A stretch of 64,000 nucleotides of DNA. Source: UBA1181 sp963648205. Lineage in GTDB: Bacteria; Bacteroidota; Bacteroidia; Bacteroidales; Paludibacteraceae. A model generated the notes under the pieces. The model was not told where the DNA came from. It did no database searches and was given only the letters and a program-made list of their open reading frames with translations. Location: assembly GCA_963648205.1 (NCBI GenBank), contig CAVJCT010000026.1, positions 5,021 to 69,020 on the forward strand, in the 5' to 3' direction. Every line of letters starts with the position of its first letter. The stretch's first letter is position 1. Of the stretch, positions 25,219 to 34,079 are shown piece after piece. The translations under genes and the position numbers were made by a program.

Positions 25219-26286
25219 TTATCGTCTTGCTTCCAACAAAGCGTCGGCAACGACGAAGGCTGCCATAGACTCGACGATAGGCACTGCTCTTGGCAACACG
25301 CAAGGGTCATGTCTTCCTTGTGCTTTGAAGGTTACTGATTCACCGTTCACATTGACAGTCTCTTGGTTTTTCAAAAGGGTTGGAACGGGTTTGAAGGCTA
25401 CTCGGAAATAGATATCCTCGCCGTTCGAGATTCCCCCTTGGATTCCTCCGGAGTTGTTGGTGCGTGTTCTCACTTCGCCATTCTCAGTATAGAAGATATC
25501 GTTCAATTCAGAGCCTCGTTTGCTTACACCATCGAAACCGCAACCATACTCAAAACCTTTAACGGCATTGATGGAGAACATGGCGTGAGCCAATCTTGCT
25601 TGCAGTTTGTCGAATATGGGTTCACCAACACCTGGGGGACAGTTTTTGATGACGCCTGTGATGACACCACCGATGGTATCTCCGTCTTTCTTCGTCTCTA
25701 AAATCAACTGCTCCATCTTTTTTGCAGTCTCCTCGTCGGGACAACGAACGTCGTTACTGTCGATTTTTGTCAAGTCTAATTCTTGGTAAGACTTAGGCAC
25801 AACAATATCGCCCACCTGCGATGTGTAAGCGTAGACTTCCACTCCGAGTGGTTTCAACATCAATTTGGCAAACGAGCCACCCACGACCTGCGAAATGGTC
25901 GTTCTCGCAGAACTTCTTCCTCCGCCACGGTAGTCTCTGATACCATATTTTGTATTATAGGTATAGTCGGCGTGAGAAGGTCGAAAAATATCCTTAATGT
26001 TGGAATAGTCGTTAGAGTGATGGTCTTCATTGCGAACGATGAAGGCAATGGATGTTCCCGTCGTTTTGCCTTCGAAAACACCTGAAAGAATTTCGATTTT
26101 GTCTTTCTCGTCGCGGGCTGTGGTCAATCTCGACTGACCAGGGCGACGTCTGTCCAAATCCTTTTGTATGGCGTTGATATCCACATCCACTAAAGAGGGA
26201 AAACCATCGATGACACCGCCAATGACAGGTCCGTGCGATTCTCCGAATGTGGTCAATTGCAGAACATTTCCAAATGTATTTTTCAT
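25219..26286 (-). CDS. aroC: chorismate synthase
   Basis: A 355-residue enzyme for the last shikimate-pathway step, EPSP to chorismate, requiring reduced FMN. The signatures are intact: TFGESHGPVIGG (13-24), RPGQSRLTT near 48-56, the FRPSHADYTY and GRSSARTT blocks near 100-130, and the C-terminal GRHDPCVLPRAVPIVE. Length is normal. It starts 19 bp after the SlyD-type gene on the same strand, so both are probably one transcript. There is no separate flavin reductase domain, so this is a monofunctional form. Confidence 0.97.
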   Translation of the reverse strand: MKNTFGNVLQLTTFGESHGPVIGGVIDGFPSLVDVDINAIQKDLDRRRPGQSRLTTARDEKDKIEILSGVFEGKTTGTSIAFIVRNEDHHSNDYSNIKDIFRPSHADYTYNTKYGIRDYRGGGRSSARTTISQVVGGSFAKLMLKPLGVEVYAYTSQVGDIVVPKSYQELDLTKIDSNDVRCPDEETAKKMEQLILETKKDGDTIGGVITGVIKNCPPGVGEPIFDKLQARLAHAMFSINAVKGFEYGCGFDGVSKRGSELNDIFYTENGEVRTRTNNSGGIQGGISNGEDIYFRVAFKPVPTLLKNQETVNVNGESVTFKAQGRHDPCVLPRAVPIVESMAAFVVADALLEARR

Positions 26287-26305
26287 TTTTCTGAAAATGT
26301 ATCAG

Positions 26306-27004
26306 TTATTTTTTCTTGTTATGGCAGCAACCTTTGTGTTTTGGTTTTCCTTCGGAAACGTTATTGTCGGCGAAATCGTCATCTTCATCATCGTCGCCAC
26401 AACCACCGCAACCGCCATCCCCATTGCAACCGCCGTTTCCGCCACAGCCACCACTGCAGCCACCGTTTCCACCGCAGCCACCACATTTGTGAGGGTGGAG
26501 AATCGACTCGATTTCTTCCTCGGTAGCGTCTCTAACTTCCAACACTTTACCTTTGAAAGTGAGGTCTTCGCCAGCCAAGAGGTTGTTGAAGTCCATTTTC
26601 ACCTTGTCTTTCGTTACCTCAAGAACAATACCGTTGAGGCGGTTGCCATCGGTGTCGAGCATTGGAATCATGCTACCTTCTTTAATATGGTTGCTATCGA
26701 ATTTGCCATCGATCAAGAAGACAGACTTGTCTAATTCGATGACGCGGTCTTCTTCACGTTCACCGTAAGCATCATCACAGGCGATAGTGAAATCAAACAA
26801 GTCGCCAACACCAAGTCCTTTAAGGTTCTCTTCAAACTTAGGCAACATCATTCCTATGCTATGGATGAATCGGAGAGGTCTCTCTTCCGTAGCCTCTTCC
26901 CAAGGCTCGTCGTCATCTTTGACATATAAAGAGTAGGTTACTGAAACGACTTTTTTCTCTTGAATAGTCTCTTTATTAGAGAATTTTGGGCTTTCGTCTT
27001 GCAT
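26306..27004 (-). CDS. slyD: SlyD-type FKBP peptidyl-prolyl isomerase with Cys/Gly-rich tail
   Basis: A 232-residue cytoplasmic peptidyl-prolyl cis-trans isomerase and chaperone. The FKBP domain with the inserted IF (chaperone) loop covers about 15-165; typical segments are VTYSLYVKDDDEPWEE, GMMLPKFEENLKGLGVGD and DFNNLLAGEDLTFKGKV. From about 172 the tail is dominated by Cys, Gly, Asp and His, with nine cysteines (HKCGGCGGNGGC, GGCGGC and GCCHNKKK). SlyD tails bind Ni or Zn and deliver nickel to hydrogenase in studied bacteria; here only metal binding can be inferred. It precedes aroC by 19 bp. Confidence 0.9.
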   Translation of the reverse strand: MQDESPKFSNKETIQEKKVVSVTYSLYVKDDDEPWEEATEERPLRFIHSIGMMLPKFEENLKGLGVGDLFDFTIACDDAYGEREEDRVIELDKSVFLIDGKFDSNHIKEGSMIPMLDTDGNRLNGIVLEVTKDKVKMDFNNLLAGEDLTFKGKVLEVRDATEEEIESILHPHKCGGCGGNGGCSGGCGGNGGCNGDGGCGGCGDDDEDDDFADNNVSEGKPKHKGCCHNKKK

Positions 27005-27181
27005 GAATTCCTTAGTTAAAATTATTTGCGAATTTAGCGATTATTTAGTGATTCTTGAAGAATAAAAGGGGGTTCGCTTTGTTTTTATTAAGTTTTTTTT
27101 GCATTTCGGGATTATATGATTTATTTTTCTTAATTTCGCTAAGTTTTTTTAAGTCAGAATAGATATAGAAATAGAAGTTAT

Positions 27182-28888
27182 ATGAGTGAACCAAAGACTA
27201 AAGGGTTGTGGAAAATCAACGCAGCTCTAACAATCGCTGGAAAACTCCAGTGGATGAAGTTGGACAAGGCAGCCAAGAATTGCAAAAAGGCTCAAGAGAA
27301 GACTTTGCGTTCTATTTTGGAATACGCAAAAGATACAGTTTATGGCAAGGAACATAACTTTGCTAAGATCTTAGAGGCAAAATCGGCTGACGAGTTGTTT
27401 AAACTTTACCAAGAAAATGTAAAGTCAAATGATTATGAGGATTTCCGTCCGTATGTAGAACGTCACAAACACGGAGAGGAGAATGTTCTTTTCCCTGGAA
27501 AGCCTAAGATGTACGCCACCACTTCTGGTACGACTAGCGAACCTAAGTGGATTCCTATCACCAACGAGTACTACTCAAACATCTACAGTAAGATGACGAA
27601 GGTTTGGTTGTATTCTTTCATTAAGAATAGACCAAAGGTATTCGAAGGCCCTATCGTGTCTATCGTAGGAAAGGCTATCGAGGGAGAGGCTCCAGATGGA
27701 ACAGTATTCGGTTCTGTTTCTGGTGTTACACAACGTGATTGCCCTGAGTTCATCAAGGTGATCTACACTGCTCCTGCTGATGTGTTCTCAATCGCAGACT
27801 ATAAGGCTCGTTACTACTGCATCATGCGTTTGGGTATTGAGCATAATGTTCACTTGGTGGTTACTGCCAACCCTTCTACCATCGTCGAGATGCAGAAGAA
27901 CGTGAACGAGTTCTACGATGACTATGTAAACGATATCGAGCATGGTACGATCAGCGACAAGATCAACGTGCCAGAGGAGATTCGTCAGAACATCATCAAG
28001 GCTAAGAATTTGAAGCCAAACCCAGAGCGTGCGAAGGAATTGCGCGATTTGAAGGCTAAATATGGTACAGTTCTTCCAAAGCACTACTGGCCAGATATGC
28101 AGATCTTGAACACTTGGAAATGTGGTAACACGAAGTTCTATTTGGACAAGTTCAAGGATTCATTCCCTAAGGACATGCTTCATATGGAGTTCAGTTACTT
28201 CTCTTCAGAGTGCCGTGCAGGTTTGGTTTTGGACGAGACTAACGGAACTGTTCTCTTCCCTCACATGCACTATTTCGAGTTCGTTGAGGAGCATGATATC
28301 GACAGCGAAAACCCTAAATTCTTGCAGTTGCACGAGTTGGAGATTGGCAAACGCTATTGTCCATACGTAACGACATGGGCAGGTCTCTACCGTTACACGA
28401 TGAGCGACCTTTTGGAGGTTGAAGGCTACTATGGAACAATTCCAAAGGTTCACATGGTTCAGAAGATCAATGGTATCGTAACGATGACTGGTGAGAAATT
28501 GCACGAGACGCAGTTCACAAGTGCCGTTGTCGAGACTGCCAAAGAGTTGGATATGCCAGTGAAGTTCTTCATTGGATTCGCAGACCTCAGCATCTCAGCC
28601 TACCAGTTCTACTATGAGTTTGAGGATCCAAACACAACTCAAGAGAAGGCAGAGGCGTTCACGAAGTCAGTTGATGAGCGTTTGATGGAGAAGAATATGG
28701 AGTACAAAGCGAAGAGAGAGTCTCTCCGTGTACACGATCCACGCACGAACATTTTGGTGTCAGAGTCTTTCGAGAAATTCAAGGCTCGTTGTATCGAAGA
28801 GGGTGCGCGTGATGGTCAGTTCAAACTGAATCTTTTGTTACAAGATGAGAAGCGTCATGCTAAGTTCAAAGATCTTGTAAGAAAGTAG
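27182..28888 (+). CDS. GH3 family acyl-adenylate/amide synthetase
   Basis: A 568-residue protein of the GH3 family, named for plant auxin-conjugating enzymes, which belong to the ANL adenylating superfamily. TTSGTTSEPKWIPIT (about 115-129) is the phosphate-binding A3 motif. The second conserved stretch YFSSECRAGLVLDE and the GLYRYTMSDLLEVEGYYG block (A8-like region) are also present. GH3 proteins adenylate a carboxylic acid and couple it to an amine; bacterial substrates are unknown. It heads a two-gene run with the HAD phosphatase 30 bp downstream. The 177-bp gap 27005-27181 has only a one-mismatch -7 box (TAATTTCG, 27131-27138). Confidence 0.9.
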   Translation: MSEPKTKGLWKINAALTIAGKLQWMKLDKAAKNCKKAQEKTLRSILEYAKDTVYGKEHNFAKILEAKSADELFKLYQENVKSNDYEDFRPYVERHKHGEENVLFPGKPKMYATTSGTTSEPKWIPITNEYYSNIYSKMTKVWLYSFIKNRPKVFEGPIVSIVGKAIEGEAPDGTVFGSVSGVTQRDCPEFIKVIYTAPADVFSIADYKARYYCIMRLGIEHNVHLVVTANPSTIVEMQKNVNEFYDDYVNDIEHGTISDKINVPEEIRQNIIKAKNLKPNPERAKELRDLKAKYGTVLPKHYWPDMQILNTWKCGNTKFYLDKFKDSFPKDMLHMEFSYFSSECRAGLVLDETNGTVLFPHMHYFEFVEEHDIDSENPKFLQLHELEIGKRYCPYVTTWAGLYRYTMSDLLEVEGYYGTIPKVHMVQKINGIVTMTGEKLHETQFTSAVVETAKELDMPVKFFIGFADLSISAYQFYYEFEDPNTTQEKAEAFTKSVDERLMEKNMEYKAKRESLRVHDPRTNILVSESFEKFKARCIEEGARDGQFKLNLLLQDEKRHAKFKDLVRK

Positions 28889-28918
28889 GAATTAGTGCTA
28901 ATGAACACCAACTTCTAA

Positions 28919-29617
28919 ATGGACATTGACAAAAATAGAGTGCGTGCCGTTGTTTTTGATTTAGACGGCACGCTTTATGACAACAGCAAATTTCCTTTCT
29001 GGCTGATTTTCTCTAATCTGCGCGATATGTTCGCTTTCAATGCGGAGCGAAAAGTACGCAGAATGATGAAAGGGGTGGATTTGGATAATGCAGATACGTT
29101 CTACAACTTTTTCTTTCTGCATCTTTCTGAAAAATCTCGTTTCGCCACCGCAGAGGACGCAAAGAAATGGTATTGGGAGGATTATATGGAACGCTTCCCC
29201 GACATTTTGAGCGAACACTGCAAAGCCAATCCTGGTGTGGAGAAAATCTTCAAACGTTTTGCAGACTTGGAAATTGAAACAGCCATCTACTCAGACTATC
29301 CAATGGTGAAAGAGCGTGTTGAGGCTTTAGGATTGCCAGAGGATTTGTGTGAGAACTACTGGGCCGCCCCCGATATGGGAGCGTTCAAGCCCGCTATCCG
29401 TCCAATGCATGAGATTGCCTCAGAATTGGGAGTCGACGCCGACGAACTGTTGGTGGTAGGCGATAGGGTAGACACCGATGGCAAGTCTGCTTTCTCATGC
29501 GGAGCTCAATTCATTCACATCCTTAAGAAAAAAGGTAAGAGTGAAAAGGCTGACAATTACGTGTCAATGCATTGGGATGAATTTGTCGATTTCGTTAAGA
29601 ATTGGAATCAACATTAA
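28919..29617 (+). CDS. HAD-superfamily hydrolase
   Basis: A 232-residue soluble phosphatase-like protein. Motif I is VFDLDGT (13-19), with the first Asp as nucleophile; motif II is the YSDYP segment near 125, motif III a Lys in GAFKPAIRP, and motif IV VVGDRVDTD near 180. A helical cap lies between motifs I and II (about 20-90), as in subfamily I HADs of the phosphoglycolate or haloacid dehalogenase type. The substrate cannot be inferred. It follows the GH3 gene by 30 bp and ends at a strong terminator, so the two are probably one transcriptional unit. Confidence 0.88.
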   Translation: MDIDKNRVRAVVFDLDGTLYDNSKFPFWLIFSNLRDMFAFNAERKVRRMMKGVDLDNADTFYNFFFLHLSEKSRFATAEDAKKWYWEDYMERFPDILSEHCKANPGVEKIFKRFADLEIETAIYSDYPMVKERVEALGLPEDLCENYWAAPDMGAFKPAIRPMHEIASELGVDADELLVVGDRVDTDGKSAFSCGAQFIHILKKKGKSEKADNYVSMHWDEFVDFVKNWNQH

Positions 29618-29631
29618 CTGTTGTAAAACAT

Positions 29632-29671
29632 AAAAGAGAAGAGCCGTTCTGATGAGCGGCTCTTCTCTTTT
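29632..29671. terminator. bidirectional terminator after the GH3-HAD unit
   Basis: 15-bp perfect stem: 29632-29646 with 29657-29671, 10-nt loop, T run on the plus side and A run on the other. It also ends the minus-strand acyltransferase transcript. Confidence 0.92.
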
Positions 29672-29703
29672 TATATTTATATGTAGAGGTATTGGTTCTT
29701 CAA

Positions 29704-30561
29704 TTAACCATTATCGTTAGGTTGAACATCTGGCCAAGAGTTTTTCGTGATTCCAGCCAACTCTTCCATCTTAGCGTGAACACGCTCTCTGAGGTCGTTG
29801 ACGGACTCGTTGCGGCGCATTTCTAAGTTGGCGTACATTGGTTCGCCGATATTGATGGTGTACAATGGGTCTTTGCCAAACAACTTGTAGATACCAGTGC
29901 GAGGACGGTAGGTCAACACCATTGGCACGATAGGCATCTTGTATTTGTAGGCGAAAGTGAACGCACCTTTTCTGAATGGACGAAGTGGTTTGTAGTTGTT
30001 CCAACGGCACTCTTCAGGGAAAACGTGAATCCAAGCCTTGCGCTCGTGGAGTTCGTCGAATGCGAGGTTGAACTTTTTCAGTCCACCGACACTCTTAGGC
30101 ACTGGAATGCCGCACGTGCTGCGCATGTTGTCACGGTCGCGTGTTTGGAAATTGTCAGCCCAAGCAGGATACCAAATTCTCAACTGACCAGAAGCCTGCC
30201 ATACAGCGAGGAAATCCCATCTGTAGGCATGGTTGCACACTGTGATGGCTCCATCTTTCAATTCGGCTTTGTGCTTTTTCAAGTTTTCTTTTCCCTTGAA
30301 ACGAAGTCCGAAAATCAAAGGATTGACCCAGAAGCAGATGAAATGGGCGCGGAAGAGCGACCAAGCGTGCATCAGTTTCCACTTGAAAGAACGATCTATG
30401 TATGGGTAATTCTCATCAAAAACCTCATTGTAGATGTTCTCGTATACAAGTTTGTGGGTGAATGGCTCGTCCTCTGGAAAAGTATCTTCCACATCAGGAA
30501 CATACTCGCCTTCGCGAACCTCCATCATCTTGTATCGTTTATTTTCTAAACAAGAACTCAT
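29704..30561 (-). CDS. 1-acyl-glycerol-3-phosphate acyltransferase-like (PlsC family)
   Basis: A 285-residue acyltransferase. The catalytic HX4D motif is in CNHAYRWDFL (His and Asp near 109 and 114), and the second motif, FPEE, is within VFPEECRW near 180. The FRKGAFTFAYKYKMPIVPMVL segment is the third conserved block. A hydrophobic stretch before the HX4D motif (about 73-88) would tether it to the inner membrane. Lysophosphatidate or another lipid acceptor is likely, but the short conserved core does not define the substrate. It follows the metallo-beta-lactamase gene by 61 bp on the same strand and may share its promoter. Confidence 0.87.
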   Translation of the reverse strand: MSSCLENKRYKMMEVREGEYVPDVEDTFPEDEPFTHKLVYENIYNEVFDENYPYIDRSFKWKLMHAWSLFRAHFICFWVNPLIFGLRFKGKENLKKHKAELKDGAITVCNHAYRWDFLAVWQASGQLRIWYPAWADNFQTRDRDNMRSTCGIPVPKSVGGLKKFNLAFDELHERKAWIHVFPEECRWNNYKPLRPFRKGAFTFAYKYKMPIVPMVLTYRPRTGIYKLFGKDPLYTINIGEPMYANLEMRRNESVNDLRERVHAKMEELAGITKNSWPDVQPNDNG

Positions 30562-30622
30562 AATTTGTTTTTATATGGTTTTATTTAATTTTTCTTTTGA
30601 AATATCAAGAATCGTAACTGTC

Positions 30623-31276
30623 TTATAAAGTAAGATTTACTAAATAAGGGTTGTTGATTCGCTCGTAGCCGATTGTGGACGGTGCTCCGTGACCGCTGTA
30701 CACCACGGTGTCGTCGGGCAGTGTGAGCAGTTGCGTTTGAATGCTATGAAGCAGAGCCTCGAGACTTCCCTTGTGCATATCCGTTCTGCCGATGACTCCT
30801 TGCAGAATGCAGTCGCCCACGAACACGCACTTGTCTTTTGGAGCGTAGAAAGCCAGACCTCCAGGCGAGTGACCAGGGACTGCCCTCACTTGCAGTTCGA
30901 TGCTATCCAATGTGATGGTGTCGCCATCTTTCAGAAAACCCTCGAGAGGAAGAGCATCCTCGGCAGGAGGCATACCGAACATCACGAGCAAGTCGGAAAA
31001 ATGGTTGAGGAACGTTTTGTCTTCCTTGGCTGCGTAGGCACCGACGCCATACGTTTCTTGAATGAAACGATTCCCGTAAATATGGTCGAAATGCAAGTGT
31101 GTGTTGATCAACTTGCAGATTTTCAAGTTGTTGTCCTTGATATATTGGGCAAGGCGTGCGTTTTCTTCTGGATTAGAACAACCAGGGTCAATGACGATGG
31201 TGTTGAGTGTCTGCTCGTCTGTCAGAAGGTAGGTGTTGACCTGCAACTGATTGAAAACAAAAGTTTGAATCTTCAT
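30623..31276 (-). CDS. metallo-beta-lactamase-fold hydrolase (glyoxalase II-like)
   Basis: A 217-residue soluble hydrolase. The dinuclear metal motif THLHFDHIYG begins near residue 59; further ligands are in PGHSPGG (about 135-141), the FVGDCIL aspartate and the YSGHGAPS histidine near 195. This pattern is that of hydroxyacylglutathione hydrolase-like and sulfur-dioxygenase-like proteins. Because Bacteroidota generally lack glutathione, a general thioester or other hydrolase role is more cautious. It is divergent from lysS, with a TAnnTTTG box about 75 bp upstream. Confidence 0.88.
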   Translation of the reverse strand: MKIQTFVFNQLQVNTYLLTDEQTLNTIVIDPGCSNPEENARLAQYIKDNNLKICKLINTHLHFDHIYGNRFIQETYGVGAYAAKEDKTFLNHFSDLLVMFGMPPAEDALPLEGFLKDGDTITLDSIELQVRAVPGHSPGGLAFYAPKDKCVFVGDCILQGVIGRTDMHKGSLEALLHSIQTQLLTLPDDTVVYSGHGAPSTIGYERINNPYLVNLTL

Positions 31277-31348
31277 TAGAATACGCTTTGTTTAGGGTTA
31301 AAATGCGTAAAAATAGTGGAGAAACCCTCCAAAATTCAAATGCAAGTG

Positions 31349-31356
31349 CAAAGGTA
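31349..31356 (-). promoter_or_regulatory. promoter -7 box of the metallo-beta-lactamase-fold gene
   Basis: On the minus strand TACCTTTGC, containing TACCTTTG (exact TAnnTTTG), 73 bp before the start codon. No good -33 box at 19-21 nt. Confidence 0.5.
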
Positions 31357-31379
31357 CAACTTTTTTTGTGTTTTTTATG

Positions 31380-31387
31380 TACATTTG
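31380..31387 (+). promoter_or_regulatory. promoter -7 box of lysS-gpsA-pgi
   Basis: TACATTTG matches TAnnTTTG, 49 bp before the lysS start. The region upstream is T-rich with a TTTG only 11 nt away. The remainder of the gap 31277-31435 shows nothing recognised. Confidence 0.5.
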
Positions 31388-31435
31388 CCACCGATTAGAT
31401 TTAAGTCAGAATATTGAGAAAAAGACATATATAAG

Positions 31436-32995
31436 ATGAGTGTATCAGAATTGAGCGAACAGGAAGTACTTCGCCGTAAAAGTCTTCAGGCATTGAAGGA
31501 CATGGGCATTGACCCTTATCCTGCTGCGGAGTATGTTGTAACAGCGTATTCAACAGATATTAAGGCGGAGTTCAAAGATGAAGAGCCGCAAAAAGAGGTT
31601 ACCGTAGCCGGACGTATCATGTCTCGCCGTATCATGGGTAAAGCCTCATTCATGGAGTTGCAAGATAGCAAAGGAAGAATACAGATATATGTTTCTCGTG
31701 ATGAGATTTGCCCAGATGAGAACAAAGACCTGTACAATGTTGTCTTCAAGAAATTGTTAGACATTGGTGATTTCATCGGTATCAAGGGTTACGTCTTCCG
31801 TACTCAAATGGGTGAGATTTCTGTTCACGCTTCAGAATTGACAGTGTTGAGCAAGTCTCTTCGCCCTCTTCCAATCGTAAAATATAAGGATGGTGTCGCA
31901 TACGATTCTTTCGACGACCCTGAACTTCGCTACCGTCAGCGTTATGTTGATCTCGTGGTGAACGACGGTGTGAAAGATATTTTCTTGAAACGTTCTCGCA
32001 TTGTGAAATCTTTGCGCGATCAGTTGGATGCTGCAGGTTACACTGAGGTTGAAACACCTATCTTGCAATCTTTGGCAGGAGGTGCGGCTGCTCGTCCGTT
32101 CATCACCCACCACAACACATTGGATGTAGACCTCTACTTGCGTATCGCAACAGAGTTGTATTTGAAACGTCTGATTGTGGGTGGTTTCGAGGGAGTTTTC
32201 GAAATCGGTAAGAACTTCCGTAACGAGGGAATGGATAAGACTCACAACCCAGAGTTCACTTGTATGGAACTTTACGTTCAGTATAAGGATTACAACTGGA
32301 TGATGAGTTTCACTGAGAAATTGCTCGAGAACATTTGCATCGCTGCCAATGGAAGTAGCGAGTCGAAAGTGGGCGATAACGTTATCAGTTTCAAAGCCCC
32401 ATATAAGAGAATTTCAATCTTGGATTCTATCAAGGAGAAGACAGGATACGACTTGGAAGGCAAATCAGAGGATGAGATTCGTCAGGTTTGCAAGGCTCTT
32501 AAAATGGAAATCGACGACACGATGGGTAAAGGAAAACTCATCGACGAAATCTTCGGAGAGTTCTGTGAAGGAACATATATTCAACCAACTTTCATCACTG
32601 ATTATCCAGTAGAGATGTCTCCACTCACGAAGATGCACCGTTCAAAACCAGGTTTGACAGAGCGTTTCGAGTTGATGGTCAATGGTAAGGAGTTGGCAAA
32701 TGCTTACTCTGAGTTGAACGACCCAATCGATCAGTTGGAGCGTTTCCAAGAGCAGTTGAGACTCTCAGAGAAAGGTGATGACGAGGCAATGTTCATCGAC
32801 CACGATTTCGTGCGTGCTTTGGAATATGGTATGCCTCCAACATCAGGAATCGGTATCGGAATCGACCGTTTGGTGATGTTGATGACTGGTCAGACCACCA
32901 TTCAAGAGGTGCTCTTCTTCCCTCAGATGAAGCCAGAAAAGAAGGCTCAGGCTAAAGAAGGTGAGGAGACCGAAGAAAACAAGAACGATAAATAA
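31436..32995 (+). CDS. lysS: lysyl-tRNA synthetase, class II
   Basis: A 519-residue class II aminoacyl-tRNA synthetase. The N-terminal OB-fold anticodon-binding domain (about 55-160) contains VAGRIMSRRIMGKASFMEL. The catalytic domain carries motif 2 (FEIGKNFRNEG near 255) and motif 3 (GIGIGIDRL near 477). After the catalytic core the protein has a charged tail KAQAKEGEETEENKNDK. It opens the lysS-gpsA-pgi order, which is conserved in Bacteroides-type genomes. gpsA starts 14 bp after its stop. Confidence 0.97.
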   Translation: MSVSELSEQEVLRRKSLQALKDMGIDPYPAAEYVVTAYSTDIKAEFKDEEPQKEVTVAGRIMSRRIMGKASFMELQDSKGRIQIYVSRDEICPDENKDLYNVVFKKLLDIGDFIGIKGYVFRTQMGEISVHASELTVLSKSLRPLPIVKYKDGVAYDSFDDPELRYRQRYVDLVVNDGVKDIFLKRSRIVKSLRDQLDAAGYTEVETPILQSLAGGAAARPFITHHNTLDVDLYLRIATELYLKRLIVGGFEGVFEIGKNFRNEGMDKTHNPEFTCMELYVQYKDYNWMMSFTEKLLENICIAANGSSESKVGDNVISFKAPYKRISILDSIKEKTGYDLEGKSEDEIRQVCKALKMEIDDTMGKGKLIDEIFGEFCEGTYIQPTFITDYPVEMSPLTKMHRSKPGLTERFELMVNGKELANAYSELNDPIDQLERFQEQLRLSEKGDDEAMFIDHDFVRALEYGMPPTSGIGIGIDRLVMLMTGQTTIQEVLFFPQMKPEKKAQAKEGEETEENKNDK

Positions 32996-33009
32996 CTTCT
33001 TAGTTGTTT

Positions 33010-34020
33010 ATGGATATAACAGAGAATAAAGCACCGAAAGTGGCAGTAATGGGTGGCGGTAGTTGGGCTACTGCCATAGCCAAGATTTTGCTGACGCAGC
33101 GAGATCGTAAGATCTTGTGGTACATGCGCCGACCAGAGCAGATCGAGGCTTTCAAGAAGCACGGCTACAACCCTTCCTACCTTTCGACGGCACAGTTCGA
33201 TGTTGATGATATTTACTTTTCATCAGATATAAATGAGATCGCAGAGATGGCAGACATTATGATTTTTGTCACGCCGTCTCCGTTTCTCAAACTTCATCTT
33301 CAAAAGTTGACAGTTCCTTTGAAGGATAAACTTATCGTTTCTGCCATCAAGGGAATTGTTCCAGATGAGAATCTTCCAATTTCACAATATTTCAATAAGG
33401 TGTATGGTGTTCCAGACGAGAACCTGATGGTTATTTCTGGTCCGTCACATGCCGAGGAGGTGGCAATGGGTCATCTCACCTATCTGATGGTGGGAGGACA
33501 CTGTCGCGAGAATGCGAAGATTGTGGCAGATTTGTTGCAGTGCTATTTCGTGAAGACCTCTGTTGTCGACGATGTTTACGGATTGGAGTATGCCTCCGTT
33601 CTGAAGAATGTCTACGCGATTGCAGCGGGTGTTTGTCATGGATTGAAATATGGAGATAATTTCCAAGCCGTGTTGGCTTCTAATGCCATTCAGGAGATGA
33701 ACCGTTTCCTGAATGTCGTGGACGAGAAGCAACGCAATATCAACGAGTCGGCTTATTTGGGCGATTTGTTGGTAACCGTCTATTCAAAATTCAGTCGTAA
33801 CAGAACCTTTGGAACGATGATTGGAAAAGGATATACGGTGAAGACGGCTCAGTTGGAGATGGAGATGATTGCCGAGGGATATTACGGAACCAAGTGCATT
33901 CACGAGATCAATAAAGCCTACCAGGTGAACATGCCGATTCTGAATGCGGTTTATAATATCTTGTATGGAAGAATATCACCAGCGATAGAAATCAAGGTTT
34001 TGAGTGATGTGATGAGATAA
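33010..34020 (+). CDS. gpsA: glycerol-3-phosphate dehydrogenase [NAD(P)+]
   Basis: A 336-residue cytoplasmic enzyme reducing dihydroxyacetone phosphate to sn-glycerol-3-phosphate for phospholipid synthesis. The ATG at 33010 was chosen over an in-frame TTG 6 bp upstream because it is the stronger codon and gives a normal N-terminus. The Rossmann motif MGGGSWATAIAKIL is near 14-27, ISGPSHAEEVA near 143 is family-specific, and EYASVLKNVYAIAAG near 195 holds the catalytic lysine; GLEYASVLKN is typical. It lies between lysS and pgi. Confidence 0.95.
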   Translation: MDITENKAPKVAVMGGGSWATAIAKILLTQRDRKILWYMRRPEQIEAFKKHGYNPSYLSTAQFDVDDIYFSSDINEIAEMADIMIFVTPSPFLKLHLQKLTVPLKDKLIVSAIKGIVPDENLPISQYFNKVYGVPDENLMVISGPSHAEEVAMGHLTYLMVGGHCRENAKIVADLLQCYFVKTSVVDDVYGLEYASVLKNVYAIAAGVCHGLKYGDNFQAVLASNAIQEMNRFLNVVDEKQRNINESAYLGDLLVTVYSKFSRNRTFGTMIGKGYTVKTAQLEMEMIAEGYYGTKCIHEINKAYQVNMPILNAVYNILYGRISPAIEIKVLSDVMR

Positions 34021-34079
34021 ATAAACATCGCAGACGCAAAAGAGTAATAAAAAAGAAAACTAAATAAAAATTTAGCGAT

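Noticed and set aside
33004..33009. TTG start of gpsA
   Set aside because: ATG 6 bp downstream gives the standard N-terminus and needs no rare start.
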